From the NCBI GenBank assembly GCA_947625355.1, contig CANQOA010000005.1, forward strand, positions 1 through 64,000: 64,000 nucleotides of DNA, given 5' to 3'. A program made the position numbers and the translations under genes. Positions within the stretch are counted from its first letter, which is position 1; every line of letters starts with the position of its first letter. The notes under the pieces were generated by a model. That model was not told the DNA's origin, made no database searches, and saw only the letters and a list, made by a program, of their open reading frames with translations. Source of the DNA: an uncultured Oscillospiraceae bacterium. Its GTDB lineage: Bacteria > Bacillota > Clostridia > Oscillospirales > Oscillospiraceae. Positions 8,662-19,493 of the stretch are shown one piece after another.

Positions 8662-9696
8662 CTATAACTGCGCCTTATAATACCGGAACGCGGACGGCAG
8701 CGGGCAAGCCGTCTCCCGCTGGGGGCCGTCGGTCCACAGAAACCGTTCCGGCGCGGCGGCGCATCGGACGCGCCAGCCGACCATATGCCATTCCAGGTGC
8801 GTGAAGATATGCACGGCCCGGCCGCAGCTGGCCAGGCCCTCCGGCGCGCAGCCCCACGCGTCTGCCAGACATAGCGCCTCCGCCTCGTCCAGCTCTCCCT
8901 CCACGTTGGGCAGCTCCCACAGTCCCGCCAGCAGCCCCTTGTCGGGCCGCTTCACCAGGGCGATATGCCCGGCGTGCTCCAGGATGAACACCGTCCTCGG
9001 CTGGACGCGCCGGGGGCGCTTGACCGGCATCACGGGCCAGTCCGTCTCCCGCCCCGCGGCATGGGCGGCGCACATCGCCGCCAGGGGGCATGCCGGGCAG
9101 TCCGGCGTTCCGGGCAGACACACCGTCTCTCCCAGCTCCATGAGCGCGGAGGTGAACGCACCGCACCGGCCGGCGGGATACTGCTCACGCAGCTGGTCCC
9201 GGAAAGCGGACTTTACCTTCCCGTCGCCGATGCTGTCCGGGCAGCAGGTCAGCCGGGCGCACACCCGCAGCACATTCCCGTCCACCGCCGGCGCCGGCAG
9301 GCCGAAGGCGATGGAGGCCACCGCCCCGGCGGTATAGTCCCCCACGCCGGGCAGCGCCCGCAGGGCGGACTCGTCCGCCGGCAGGGCCCCGCCGTATCGC
9401 TCCACGATGATCTTTGCGGCCTTGTGGAGGTTCCGCGCCCGGGAATAGTACCCCAGGCCCTCCCACAGCTTCAGCACCCGCTCCTCCTCGGCGGCAGCCA
9501 GCGCCCCCACGGTGGGCAGCTCCGCCATGAACCGGTCGAAGTATCCCCGCGCCGCCTCGATGCGGGTCTGCTGGAGCATGATCTCCGACACCCACACCCG
9601 ATATGGCGTCACATCCTGCCGCCAGGGCAGGGGCCGGGCGTTGGCCTCATACCAGGGCAGCAGCGCCGCCGCGATGTGGTCCGGGAGCTTTTCCAT
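8662..9696 (-). CDS. mutY: A/G-specific adenine glycosylase
   Basis: PLPWRQDVTPYRVWVSEIMLQQTR, HhH LPGVGDYTAGAVASIAFG, C-x6-C-x2-C-x5-C Fe-S motif. Confidence 0.93.
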   Translation of the reverse strand: MEKLPDHIAAALLPWYEANARPLPWRQDVTPYRVWVSEIMLQQTRIEAARGYFDRFMAELPTVGALAAAEEERVLKLWEGLGYYSRARNLHKAAKIIVERYGGALPADESALRALPGVGDYTAGAVASIAFGLPAPAVDGNVLRVCARLTCCPDSIGDGKVKSAFRDQLREQYPAGRCGAFTSALMELGETVCLPGTPDCPACPLAAMCAAHAAGRETDWPVMPVKRPRRVQPRTVFILEHAGHIALVKRPDKGLLAGLWELPNVEGELDEAEALCLADAWGCAPEGLASCGRAVHIFTHLEWHMVGWRVRCAAAPERFLWTDGPQRETACPLPSAFRYYKAQL

Positions 9697-9792
9697 ACCG
9701 TCACCTTCCTTGTCCCTATTAAAGCACGGCCGCGCTGTCCGGTCAAGCAAAAGCGGCCTGGCGGCGGGGTCGATATTTGTGAAAAACACTGA

Positions 9793-9821
9793 TTGACAAA
9801 TCCTCCCGCCCGGCGTATCAT
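9793..9821 (+). promoter_or_regulatory. Sigma-A promoter of pyrR-uraA
   Basis: TTGACA-N17-TATCAT. Confidence 0.75.
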
Positions 9822-9849
9822 CGACCACAGAATGATACAGGATGTAGTG

Positions 9850-10519
<670 letters not shown>

Positions 10520-10549
10520 ACTCAAATTCAACAAAGGGAGAGAAAGACT

Positions 10550-11890
10550 ATGAATCTGATCTACGGGATCAAGGACAAGCCCAAATTCGGCGAGGTCATC
10601 CTTTTCGCCATCCAGCAGCTGCTGGCCATCATGGCCGCCACCATCGCGGTGCCGGCGGTGGTCAACTCCGCCTGTGGCACGGCGCTGCCCGCCTCCGCCG
10701 CCATCTTTGGCGCCGGCGTAGGCACGTTCGTGTACCTCATCTTCACCAAGAACTCCAGCCCCGTGTTCCTGGGCTCCTCCTTCGCCTTCATCGGCTCCAT
10801 GATGAGCGCCTTCTCCGGCGCGGCCAGCATGGCGGCGGGCTACTGGGGCCTCATCATCGGCGCGGCCATGGCCGGCGCGGTGTATGTGATCCTGGCCATC
10901 GTCATCAAGTTCTGCGGCGTGGGCTGGATCAACAAGCTGATGCCCCCGGTCATCATCGGGCCCACCGTGGCCATCATTGGCCTGAGCCTGGCGGGCAATG
11001 CCGTGGGCGACCTGACCTCCTCCAGCGTGGAGGGCGGCAGCGTGTATGTGGCCATCATCTGCGGGCTGGTGACCCTGGCGGTGACCATCCTGGCTTCCAC
11101 CTACGGCAAGAAGATGCTCAAGCTGGTGCCCTTCATCATCGGCATCCTGGCCGGCTACGCCTGCGCCAGCCTGTTCGCCCTGCTGGGCTATGTGACCGGC
11201 AATCCCGGCTTCACCGTCATCAACTACAGCGCCCTGGCCAACGTGGGCTTCGTCTCCGTGCCCGACTTCACCTTCCTGCTGGGCGGCAGCCTCGGCGACA
11301 TCACCCCCACCTATCTGCTGACCCTGTTCACCGCCTATGTACCTGTGGCCTTCGTGGTGTTCGCCGAGCACCTGGCCGACCACAAGAACCTCTCCTCCAT
11401 CATCGGCGTGGATCTGCTGGAGACCCCGGGCCTGACCCGGACCCTGCTGGGCGATGGCATCGGCTCCATCGCCGGCGCCATCTTCGGCGGCTGCCCCAAC
11501 ACCACCTACGGCGAGTCCATCGCCTGCGTGGCCATCACCCGCAACGCCTCCACCGTCAGCATTTGGGGCGCGGCGGTGCTGTGCATCCTGGTCAGCTTCA
11601 TCTCCCCGCTGATGGCCTTCCTGCAGACCATCCCCTCCTGCGTCATGGGCGGCGTGTGCGTGGCGCTGTACGGCTTCATCGCCATGAGCGGCTTCAAGAT
11701 GCTCCAGGGCGTGGATCTGAACAAGAACCGGAACCTGTTCGTGGCCTCCATCATCTTCATCACCGGCGTGGGCGGCCTGTCCGTCAGCTTCGGCGCCGTG
11801 GAGATCCGCACGGTGGCCTGCGCCCTGATCCTGGGCATCCTGGCCAACCTGATGCTGTCCAAGGAGAAGGACGAGACTCCGGAGAAGTAA
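10550..11890 (+). CDS. uraA: Uracil/xanthine permease (NCS2 family)
   Basis: Polytopic; FAIQQLLAIMAATIAVP, FAEHLADHKNLSSIIG, GGCPNTTYGESIACVAITRNAST. Confidence 0.9.
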   Translation: MNLIYGIKDKPKFGEVILFAIQQLLAIMAATIAVPAVVNSACGTALPASAAIFGAGVGTFVYLIFTKNSSPVFLGSSFAFIGSMMSAFSGAASMAAGYWGLIIGAAMAGAVYVILAIVIKFCGVGWINKLMPPVIIGPTVAIIGLSLAGNAVGDLTSSSVEGGSVYVAIICGLVTLAVTILASTYGKKMLKLVPFIIGILAGYACASLFALLGYVTGNPGFTVINYSALANVGFVSVPDFTFLLGGSLGDITPTYLLTLFTAYVPVAFVVFAEHLADHKNLSSIIGVDLLETPGLTRTLLGDGIGSIAGAIFGGCPNTTYGESIACVAITRNASTVSIWGAAVLCILVSFISPLMAFLQTIPSCVMGGVCVALYGFIAMSGFKMLQGVDLNKNRNLFVASIIFITGVGGLSVSFGAVEIRTVACALILGILANLMLSKEKDETPEK

Positions 11891-11911
11891 GCTCCCGCTT
11901 TTCCGACAGAG

Positions 11912-11942
11912 AAAGCCCGGCGCGGTCGCGCCGGGCTTTTTT
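11912..11942 (+). terminator. Rho-independent terminator between uraA and uvrB
   Basis: aaagcccggcgcg-gtc-gcgccgggctttttt. Confidence 0.9.
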
Positions 11943-11944
11943 GT

Positions 11945-13921
11945 TCATTTTTCTCCCCGCAGCTTTACCAGCCGGTCGCGGATGACGGCGGCGTATTCGA
12001 ACTCCAGCATCTGGGCGGCCTTGCGCATCTGCTTTTCCAGCTTCTCGATCTCCGCCTTGCGCTCGGCGGCGGTCATCTTGATGCCCTTCTCGGTGAGAGC
12101 CTCGGCCCGCTCGGCGCCGTCGGAGATCTCCATCATGTCCTTCACGTCCTTGATGATGGTCCGGGGCACGATGCCGTGGGCGGCGTTGTACGCCTTCTGC
12201 TTGGCCCGGCGGCGCTCCGTCTCCTTGATGCAGGCGGCCATGGAGGGCGTCACCTCGTCCGCGTACATGATCACCGTCCCCTCCGCGTTCCGGGCGGCCC
12301 GGCCCACGGTCTGGATGAGGCTGGTCTCCGAGCGGAGGAACCCCTCCTTGTCCGCGTCCAGGATGGCCACCAGGGACACCTCCGGCAGGTCCAGGCCCTC
12401 CCGCAAAAGGTTGATGCCCACCAGCACGTCGAAGTGGCCCAGGCGCATGTCCCGGATGATCTCCATCCGCTCGATGGAGCCGATGTTGTGGTGCAGATAC
12501 CGGCAGCGGATGCCCGCGTCGGCAAGGTATGCGGTCAGGTCCTCCGCCATCTTCACCGTCAGGGTGGTGACCAGCGTCCGCTGGTTCTTCTCCACCCGGG
12601 CGTTGATCTCGCCGATCAGGTCGTCGATCTGGCCCTCCACCGGCCGGACCACGATCTCCGGGTCCAGCAGCCCCGTGGGGCGGATGACCTGCTCGGCGAT
12701 GTTCCCGGCCCGGCTGCTCTCATATTCCGCCGGGGTTGCGGACACATAGACGGCCTGATGGATGCGCTGGGTGAACTCGTCGAATTTCAAGGGGCGGTTG
12801 TCGAAAGCCGAGGGCAGACGGAAGCCGTATTCGATCAGGGTCTCTTTCCGGCTGCGGTCGCCCTTGTACATGGCCCGGACCTGGGGCAGGGTCACGTGGC
12901 TCTCGTCCACGAACAGCACGAAATCCTTGGGGAAGTAGTCCAGCAGGGTCATGGGGGCGCTGCCGGGGGCCCGGCCGGAGATGATCCGGGAGTAGTTCTC
13001 GATGCCGGAGCAGTAGCCCAGCTCCTGCATCATCTCGATGTCGTACTCCGTGCGCTGCCGGATGCGCTGGGCCTCCAGCAGCTTCCCATTCTGCTCGAAC
13101 CAGGCCACCCGCTCCTCCAGCTCCTTGCGGATCTCCACGATGGCGGCCTCCATCTTCTCCTTGGGGGTCACATAGTGGGTGGCGGGCCAGATGGGGATGT
13201 TGCCCAGCCGGCGGATGACCGCGCCGGAGACGGCGTTGATCTCGCTGATGCGGTCGATCTCGTCGCCGAAAAACTCCACCCGCAGGGCCGTGTCCTTCCA
13301 GTAGGCCGGCCAGATCTCCACCGTATCCCCCCGGACCCGGAACTTGTTGCGCTCGAAGGCCACATCGTTGCGCTCATAGCGGATATTCACCAGCCGCCGC
13401 AGCAGCTGGTCGATGGGGATCTCCAGCCCCACCCGCAGGGAGACCATCATGGCGGCGAAATCGTCCGGTTCGCCCAGGCCGTAGATACAGCTGACGGAGC
13501 TGACCACGATCACGTCCCGCCGCTCCAGGAGCGACGCGGTGGCGCTCAGCCGCAGCCGGTCGATCTCGTCGTTGATGGAGGCGTCCTTCTCGATGAAGGT
13601 GTCCGTATGGGGGATGTAAGCCTCCGGCTGGTAGTAGTCGTAATAAGAGACGAAGTACTCCACGGCGTTGTCCGGGAAGAACTCCCGAAACTCGGCGCAG
13701 AGCTGGGCTGCCAGGGTCTTGTTGTGGGCCAGGACCAGGGTGGGCCGCTGTACCCGCTCGATGACCTTGGCCATGGTATAGGTCTTGCCGGAGCCGGTGA
13801 CGCCCAGCAGCACCTGCTCGTCCACCCCGGCCTCCAGGCCCTCCGCCAGAGAGGCGATGGCCTCGGGCTGGTCCCCGGCGGGCTCATAGGGGGATACGAC
13901 CTTGAAGGGCCGGCTTTCCAT
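11945..13921 (-). CDS. uvrB: Excinuclease ABC subunit B
   Basis: [70 protein letters not shown]. Confidence 0.97.
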   Translation of the reverse strand: MESRPFKVVSPYEPAGDQPEAIASLAEGLEAGVDEQVLLGVTGSGKTYTMAKVIERVQRPTLVLAHNKTLAAQLCAEFREFFPDNAVEYFVSYYDYYQPEAYIPHTDTFIEKDASINDEIDRLRLSATASLLERRDVIVVSSVSCIYGLGEPDDFAAMMVSLRVGLEIPIDQLLRRLVNIRYERNDVAFERNKFRVRGDTVEIWPAYWKDTALRVEFFGDEIDRISEINAVSGAVIRRLGNIPIWPATHYVTPKEKMEAAIVEIRKELEERVAWFEQNGKLLEAQRIRQRTEYDIEMMQELGYCSGIENYSRIISGRAPGSAPMTLLDYFPKDFVLFVDESHVTLPQVRAMYKGDRSRKETLIEYGFRLPSAFDNRPLKFDEFTQRIHQAVYVSATPAEYESSRAGNIAEQVIRPTGLLDPEIVVRPVEGQIDDLIGEINARVEKNQRTLVTTLTVKMAEDLTAYLADAGIRCRYLHHNIGSIERMEIIRDMRLGHFDVLVGINLLREGLDLPEVSLVAILDADKEGFLRSETSLIQTVGRAARNAEGTVIMYADEVTPSMAACIKETERRRAKQKAYNAAHGIVPRTIIKDVKDMMEISDGAERAEALTEKGIKMTAAERKAEIEKLEKQMRKAAQMLEFEYAAVIRDRLVKLRGEK

Positions 13922-14084
13922 AGGGCATGACCTCCTTGTGACGCGATCTTGCTAAAAAAATATTATATCATACTCTCCGGAAAGTACAAGCAGACCGACG
14001 CATTTCAAGGCGGGCGTCACGATGGCTCCCGCTTGACGTACCGGCCCGGGGCATGTACAATACGGGCAGAAAGGCTGGGATGAT

Positions 14085-15287
14085 ATGGAAAACGCCGTCG
14101 TCACGCTGAAGGAGGGCGAGGGCCGGGCTCTGAAGGCCGGCGGGCCCTGGGTATACGACAACGAGGCCGCCTCCATCGAGGGGACCTTTGCCGACGGGGA
14201 CATGGTCACCGTCCGGGATTTCAAGGGCCGGTTCCTCTGCCAGGGGTTCATCAACCGCCGCTCGAAGCTGCTGGTCCGGGTGATGAGCCGGGAGGAGAAC
14301 GCGGTCATCGACCGGGACTTCCTGCGCATGCGGGTCCGCAGCGCCTGGGAGTACCGCAAGCGGACCGTGGACACCTCCAGCTGCCGCGTCATTTTTGGGG
14401 AGGCGGACTTCCTGCCGGGGCTGGTGGTGGACAAATTCGCGGACGTGCTGGTGGTCCAGTCCCTGGCCCTGGGCATCGACCGGATGAAGGACACGATCCT
14501 GAAGCTGCTCATGGAGACCCTGGCCGCCGACGGCGTCGCCATCCGGGGCATATACGAGCGCAGCGACGCCCTGGTCCGGGAACGGGAGGGTCTGGTCCGG
14601 ACCAAGGGCTTTATCGGCGCGCCCTTCGACACCAAGGTGGAGATCACGGAAAACGGCGTGCGGTACCTGGTGGACGTGGCCGAGGGGCAAAAGACCGGGT
14701 TTTTCCTGGACCAGAAATACAACCGCCGGGCCATCCGGCCCCTGTGCGCCGGCGCGAAGGTGCTGGACTGCTTCACCCACACCGGCTCCTTCGCCCTGAA
14801 CGCGGCCCAGGCCGGGGCGGCGGACGTGCTGGCCGTGGACGCCTCGGAGACGGCCATCGCCCAGGCGCGGGAGAACGCGGCGCTGAACGGCCTCGAGGAC
14901 CGGGTGCGGTTCCAATGCGCGGACGTGTTCGAGCTGCTGCCGGAGCTCATCCGCAAAAAAGAGCAGTTCGACGTGGTGATCCTGGACCCGCCGGCCTTCG
15001 CCAAGAGCCGGGGCTCGGTGAAAAACGCGCTGAAGGGCTACAAGGAGATCAACCTGCGGGCATTGCAGCTGGTGCGGGACGGCGGGTATCTGGCCACCTG
15101 CTCCTGCTCCCACTTCGTGGACGCGGCCATGCTGGCCGAGGCGGTGCGCCAGGCGGCCAACAACGTGCGCAAGCGCCTGCGGCAGGTGGAGTTCCGCACC
15201 CAGGCCCCGGACCATCCCATCCTCTGGGGCGCCTCGGACTCGGACTATCTCAAATTCTTCATCTTCCAGGTATGCCGGGAGCGGTGA
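14085..15287 (+). CDS. Class I SAM-dependent rRNA methyltransferase (RlmI-like, PUA + MTase)
   Basis: PUA-like N-terminus; VLDCFTHTGSFALNAAQAGAADVLAVDAS; FDVVILDPPAFAKSR. Confidence 0.9.
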   Translation: MENAVVTLKEGEGRALKAGGPWVYDNEAASIEGTFADGDMVTVRDFKGRFLCQGFINRRSKLLVRVMSREENAVIDRDFLRMRVRSAWEYRKRTVDTSSCRVIFGEADFLPGLVVDKFADVLVVQSLALGIDRMKDTILKLLMETLAADGVAIRGIYERSDALVREREGLVRTKGFIGAPFDTKVEITENGVRYLVDVAEGQKTGFFLDQKYNRRAIRPLCAGAKVLDCFTHTGSFALNAAQAGAADVLAVDASETAIAQARENAALNGLEDRVRFQCADVFELLPELIRKKEQFDVVILDPPAFAKSRGSVKNALKGYKEINLRALQLVRDGGYLATCSCSHFVDAAMLAEAVRQAANNVRKRLRQVEFRTQAPDHPILWGASDSDYLKFFIFQVCRER

Positions 15288-15355
15288 GCCCGCGGGCGCG
15301 GCGCCACGCGGCGTTTCCCCATCGGATGATCATAAAAGGCGCGGAGGTGGATCGC

Positions 15356-16021
15356 TTGAAACACATCCTCATCATCGACGACGACGTGGCCATCGGCGAT
15401 ATGCTGACGGAGGCGCTGACCCTGGAGGGCTACCGGGTGAGCCGGGCCTATTCCGGCACGGAGGCGCTGCTGGCGCTGCCCCAGGCCCGGCCGGACCTGG
15501 TGCTGCTGGACCTGATGCTGCCGGGGCTGGCGGGAGAGCAGGTCCTGCCCCAGATCCGGGGCATCCCCGTGATCGTGGTGTCCGCCAAGGTGGACGTGCA
15601 GGACAAGGTGGACCTGCTGCTGGGCGGGGCGGTGGACTATGTGACCAAGCCCTTCGAGATCCGGGAGCTGCTGGCCCGCATCGCCGTGCGCCTGCGCCAG
15701 GCCCCGGCCCCGGACGCCGCCCGGTTCACCTTCGGCCCGCTGGAGCTGGACGCGGACACCCGCGTGGCCTCCGTGAGGGGAGCCGAGGCCCGCCTGACCC
15801 GCACCGAGTGCGCCATTTTGAAGCTTTTGATGCTCAACCCCACCCAGGTCATCACCAAATCCACCATCCTGGACCGGATCAGCCTGGACACCCCCGACTG
15901 CACGGAGAGCAGTCTCAAGATGCACGTGAGCAATCTGCGGAAAAAGCTCCGGGAGCTGGACGGCAACGACTACATCGAGGCCGTCTGGGGCATCGGCTTC
16001 AAGCTGCGGGCCCCGGAATAA
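15356..16021 (+). CDS. OmpR-family response regulator
   Basis: KHILIIDDDVAIGDMLTEAL, DLVLLDLMLPG, winged-helix C-terminus. TTG start with SD ggaggtgg. Confidence 0.9.
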   Translation: MKHILIIDDDVAIGDMLTEALTLEGYRVSRAYSGTEALLALPQARPDLVLLDLMLPGLAGEQVLPQIRGIPVIVVSAKVDVQDKVDLLLGGAVDYVTKPFEIRELLARIAVRLRQAPAPDAARFTFGPLELDADTRVASVRGAEARLTRTECAILKLLMLNPTQVITKSTILDRISLDTPDCTESSLKMHVSNLRKKLRELDGNDYIEAVWGIGFKLRAPE

Positions 16022-16094
16022 TCTTTACAGCCGCCTTTACCGCTTTCTTTACCGCCCCGGCCTATGCTGGGGGCATAAAGGAGGTCGTGACCCT

Positions 16095-17009
16095 ATGGAA
16101 TACGTATTGCAGACGGTGAAGCTGACCAAGCGTTACCGCCAGTTCAACGCCCTGAACGGACTGACCATGAACGTGCCCCGAGGCGCCATCTACGGCCTGG
16201 TGGGCCGCAACGGCGCGGGCAAGACCACTCTCATCCGGCTCATCTGCGGCCTGCAGGAGCCCACGGACGGCATGTATGTGCTCTACGGCCGCAAGCACAC
16301 CGACCGGGACATCGACCGCTCCCGGCGGCGGATGGGCGCGGTGGTGGAGACGCCCTCCATCTATCTGGACATGTCGGCGGAGGACAACCTCCGGCAGCAG
16401 TACCGGGTGCTGGGCCTGCCCTCCTTCGAGGGCATAGCGGAGCTCTTGGAGCTGGTGGGTCTGGAGGACACGGGCAAAAAGAAGGCCCGCCACTTCTCCC
16501 TGGGCATGAAGCAGCGCTTAGGCATCGCCGTGGCTCTGGCGGGGGACCCGGACTTTCTGGTGCTGGACGAGCCGGTCAACGGCCTGGACCCCCAGGGCAT
16601 CATCGAGATCCGGGAGCTCATTTTGCGCCTGAATCGGGAAAAGCAGATCACCGTGCTCATCTCCAGCCACATCCTGGACGAGCTGAGCCGCCTCGCCACC
16701 CACTACGGCTTCATCGACGGCGGGCACATGGTGAAGGAGCTGTCGGCCAAGGAGCTGGAGGCGGCCTGCCGCAAGTGCGTGCGTCTGACCGTCACGGACG
16801 CGGGCGCTTTGGCCCGCGTGCTGGACGCGCTGGGCGCGGAGTATAAGATCCTGGACAGCGAGACGGCGGACGTGTACCAGAAGCTGAACGTGTCCCAACT
16901 GACCCTGGCCCTGGCGGCGCAGAACTGCGAGCTGCTGGACATCCAGGAGCGGGACGAGAGTCTGGAGAGCTATTTCGTCTCCCTGGTGGGAGGTGGCCGC
17001 CATGCATGA
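16095..17009 (+). CDS. ABC transporter ATP-binding protein
   Basis: YGLVGRNGAGKTTLIRLICGL, FSLGMKQRLGIAVAL, FLVLDEPVNGLDP. Confidence 0.93.
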   Translation: MEYVLQTVKLTKRYRQFNALNGLTMNVPRGAIYGLVGRNGAGKTTLIRLICGLQEPTDGMYVLYGRKHTDRDIDRSRRRMGAVVETPSIYLDMSAEDNLRQQYRVLGLPSFEGIAELLELVGLEDTGKKKARHFSLGMKQRLGIAVALAGDPDFLVLDEPVNGLDPQGIIEIRELILRLNREKQITVLISSHILDELSRLATHYGFIDGGHMVKELSAKELEAACRKCVRLTVTDAGALARVLDALGAEYKILDSETADVYQKLNVSQLTLALAAQNCELLDIQERDESLESYFVSLVGGGRHA

Positions 17010-17826
17010 TCTGCTGCGGGCGGGCTTCTCCCGGCTGTGGCGGGCCCCGGTGTTCTGGCTGGGCGTGGCGGTCATGGCGTGCTGCGGCGGTCTGGTCTGC
17101 CTAAACGCCTACGATGGCTCCCAAAGGGGGATCATCTATTTCATGGGCGATCTGTGCCGCTACCACTGCATCGTCACGGTGTTCCTGCCGGCGGTGTTCT
17201 GCGGCCTTTTCCTGGGCACGGAGTACGAGCAGGGCGCCATCCGCAACAAGCTGATCGCCGGCAAGAGCCGTCCGGCGGTGTATTTTTCCAGCCTCATCCT
17301 GACCCTGGCCGCCTGCCTTCTGATGATCGGGGCGTATTTTGTGCCGGTGGTCACCGTCGGGCCCTTCCTCACCGCGGGGCTGGGGATCGGCCCCGGGATG
17401 CTGGCCCTGGTCCTGGGCGGGGAACTGCTCATGGCGGCGGCCCTGTGCGGGCTGTGCACCCTGGGCAGCATGCTCATCTCCCGCAAGGCGGTGCTCGCGG
17501 TGACGCTGCTGCTGGCGGTGCTGGGGGGCCTCGCGGTGGGCGGCTATTTGGAGGGCCGGTTGGCGGAGCCGGAGTTTAATCAGGTTATCATGATGACCGA
17601 GGCGGGTGAACTGGACGCATCGGATAGGGAGAATCCGAGCTATCTCCGGGACCGGGAGCGGGAGGTCTACCAATTCGTCGCGGACTTCCTGCCCACGGGC
17701 CAGGCGCTTCTCTATAACTTCGACATGGTGGTCCACCCCGCGGCCATGTGCCTTTACTCCCTGCTCATCCTGGCCGCGTCCACCGGCGGAGGCATCCTGG
17801 CCTTCCGCCGGAAGGACCTGAAATAG
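17002..17826 (+). CDS. ABC transporter permease 1 (ABC-2 / lantibiotic-protection-like)
   Basis: Six-TM-like hydrophobicity, overlaps the ATPase gene, ends AFRRKDLK. Confidence 0.8.
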   Translation: MHDLLRAGFSRLWRAPVFWLGVAVMACCGGLVCLNAYDGSQRGIIYFMGDLCRYHCIVTVFLPAVFCGLFLGTEYEQGAIRNKLIAGKSRPAVYFSSLILTLAACLLMIGAYFVPVVTVGPFLTAGLGIGPGMLALVLGGELLMAAALCGLCTLGSMLISRKAVLAVTLLLAVLGGLAVGGYLEGRLAEPEFNQVIMMTEAGELDASDRENPSYLRDREREVYQFVADFLPTGQALLYNFDMVVHPAAMCLYSLLILAASTGGGILAFRRKDLK

Positions 17827-17838
17827 GGGGGCGGCGCT

Positions 17839-18654
17839 ATGGCAAGTCTTATCCGCTCCCATCTGGCGCGGCTGAGGAAGAGCCGGGTGTTCCTGCTGGC
17901 GCTCGTCATCATGTTCCCCTACGGCCTGGGCCTTTGCAACAGCGCCATAGGCGACCTTCAGGCCGGCGCCGCGTCCGCCGGGCTGTGGGGCCAGCCCCTG
18001 TGCGGCTTCGGCCTGCTGATCGGCATCATCCTGGCGGCGGTGTTCAGCCTGTTTTTCGACGCGGAGCACGCCGACGGCGCCATCCGCAATAAGCTCATCG
18101 CGGGCCACGACCGGGTGAGCATCTATCTGGCGACCCTCGCGGCGAGCCTTCTGGCGGCGCTGGCGCTGTATCTGATCTTTCTGCTTTCCTGGGCGGCCCG
18201 GCTGCCCTGGATGCTGCGCAATTTCCCCGCCCCGGAGCCGGGAAGGCTGGCGCTGTGCCTGGGCGGGACGGTGCTGCTTCTGGCGGCGTACTGCTCCCTG
18301 TGCGTGATGCTGTGCATGCTGGTGCACCGGCGGTCAGTCCTCGCGGTGGTGCTCATTTTGCTCATGGTTTTTCTGTTTTTCGCCGGCATCCAGACCCAGG
18401 ACGCTTACGAGACCGCCACCCGCGGGGGCATGCAGATGATGATCGACGGGGCCGGCCAGCAGCAGTGGGTGGTCCACGAGCCGGGCGCCGCCGGGGCCGT
18501 GACGGCGTTTTTATACGATGCTCTCCCGGTCTGCCAGGCGTACCGGTACATGGAGCTGGACGCGACGCCCGCCATGCTGGCTTATTCCGCCGGCCTGGCC
18601 GTGCTGACCACGGCGCTGGGCCTGGCGCTGTTCAAACGAAAGGACATCCGGTGA
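17839..18654 (+). CDS. ABC transporter permease 2 (paralog)
   Basis: DAEHADGAIRNKLIAGHDRVSIYLATL shared with neighbours; ends LFKRKDIR. Confidence 0.8.
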   Translation: MASLIRSHLARLRKSRVFLLALVIMFPYGLGLCNSAIGDLQAGAASAGLWGQPLCGFGLLIGIILAAVFSLFFDAEHADGAIRNKLIAGHDRVSIYLATLAASLLAALALYLIFLLSWAARLPWMLRNFPAPEPGRLALCLGGTVLLLAAYCSLCVMLCMLVHRRSVLAVVLILLMVFLFFAGIQTQDAYETATRGGMQMMIDGAGQQQWVVHEPGAAGAVTAFLYDALPVCQAYRYMELDATPAMLAYSAGLAVLTTALGLALFKRKDIR

Positions 18655-18658
18655 GGCC

Positions 18659-19480
18659 ATGACGAATCTGATCCGCGCCCACTTTGCCCGGTTGTGGCGC
18701 AGTCCGGTGTTCTGGCTGGGCACGGCAGCCTCGGCGGCGGCAGGGGTCCTCTTATGGTTCCCGAATGCCGCGGGGCTGGCTGTTTTGCCGCCCCTTTGCT
18801 GTGCGGCGGTGTTCAGCCTGTTCTTCGGGACGGAGCACGCCGATGGGACCATGCGCAATAAGCTGGCCGCCGGGCACAGCAGAGAGGCGATCTATCTTTC
18901 CACGCTGGCCGCGGCGCTGGTGGTGATGCTCTTCTTTCTGGCCCTGTCCAGCCCCGGCATACTCGTCACCGCCCGGTTATACCCATTCGGGCGCTATACC
19001 CCCGGCCAGGCGGCGCTGGTCATCGTCACGGTGGCTCTGGCCTCGGCGGCGGTGGCGGCGGTGATGGTCTGTCTGTGTATGCTGGCGCACAAGCGGGCCG
19101 TCCTGGCCCTGGCGCTGGTATTTCTGACGCTGGGCGGTGTCATGGCGGCCTCGGCCGTGTATGACGAGCTGCAGGCCTACGCTGGGTACTGGACGGTGGA
19201 ATACGCCCCGGCGGAGCCCGCTGAGGGCGAGCTTCCCATAGAATCCTACGGGGTGACGGACGAGGGCCCCGCTCTGGCGCGAAACGTATACGTCCCGCCC
19301 GAAAAGCCCCCGGCGGCGCTGTCGTTTTTCGTCCATGTTCTGCCCGCGGCCCAGATCTTCCAGGCCATAACCCCCGAGGATTTCTCCGTCACATGGACCA
19401 TGCCCCTGTGCTCTTTTTCTGAGATCGTACTGGTCACGGCGCTGGGGCTGGCGCTGTTCAAGCGAAAAGACATCAAATAA
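18659..19480 (+). CDS. ABC transporter permease 3 (paralog)
   Basis: GTEHADGTMRNKLAAGHSREAIYLSTL shared with neighbours; ends LFKRKDIK. Confidence 0.8.
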   Translation: MTNLIRAHFARLWRSPVFWLGTAASAAAGVLLWFPNAAGLAVLPPLCCAAVFSLFFGTEHADGTMRNKLAAGHSREAIYLSTLAAALVVMLFFLALSSPGILVTARLYPFGRYTPGQAALVIVTVALASAAVAAVMVCLCMLAHKRAVLALALVFLTLGGVMAASAVYDELQAYAGYWTVEYAPAEPAEGELPIESYGVTDEGPALARNVYVPPEKPPAALSFFVHVLPAAQIFQAITPEDFSVTWTMPLCSFSEIVLVTALGLALFKRKDIK

Positions 19481-19493
19481 AGGCGGTGTACGC

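Noticed and set aside
8022-9696. Acyltransferase/mutY region as horizontally acquired
   Set aside because: Composition matches the core chromosome and mutY is housekeeping; no boundary repeats seen.
14744-15355. N-terminal 204 residues of the 425-aa ORF at 14744-16021
   Set aside because: Out-of-frame reading of the rRNA methyltransferase gene. The response regulator begins at TTG 15356.
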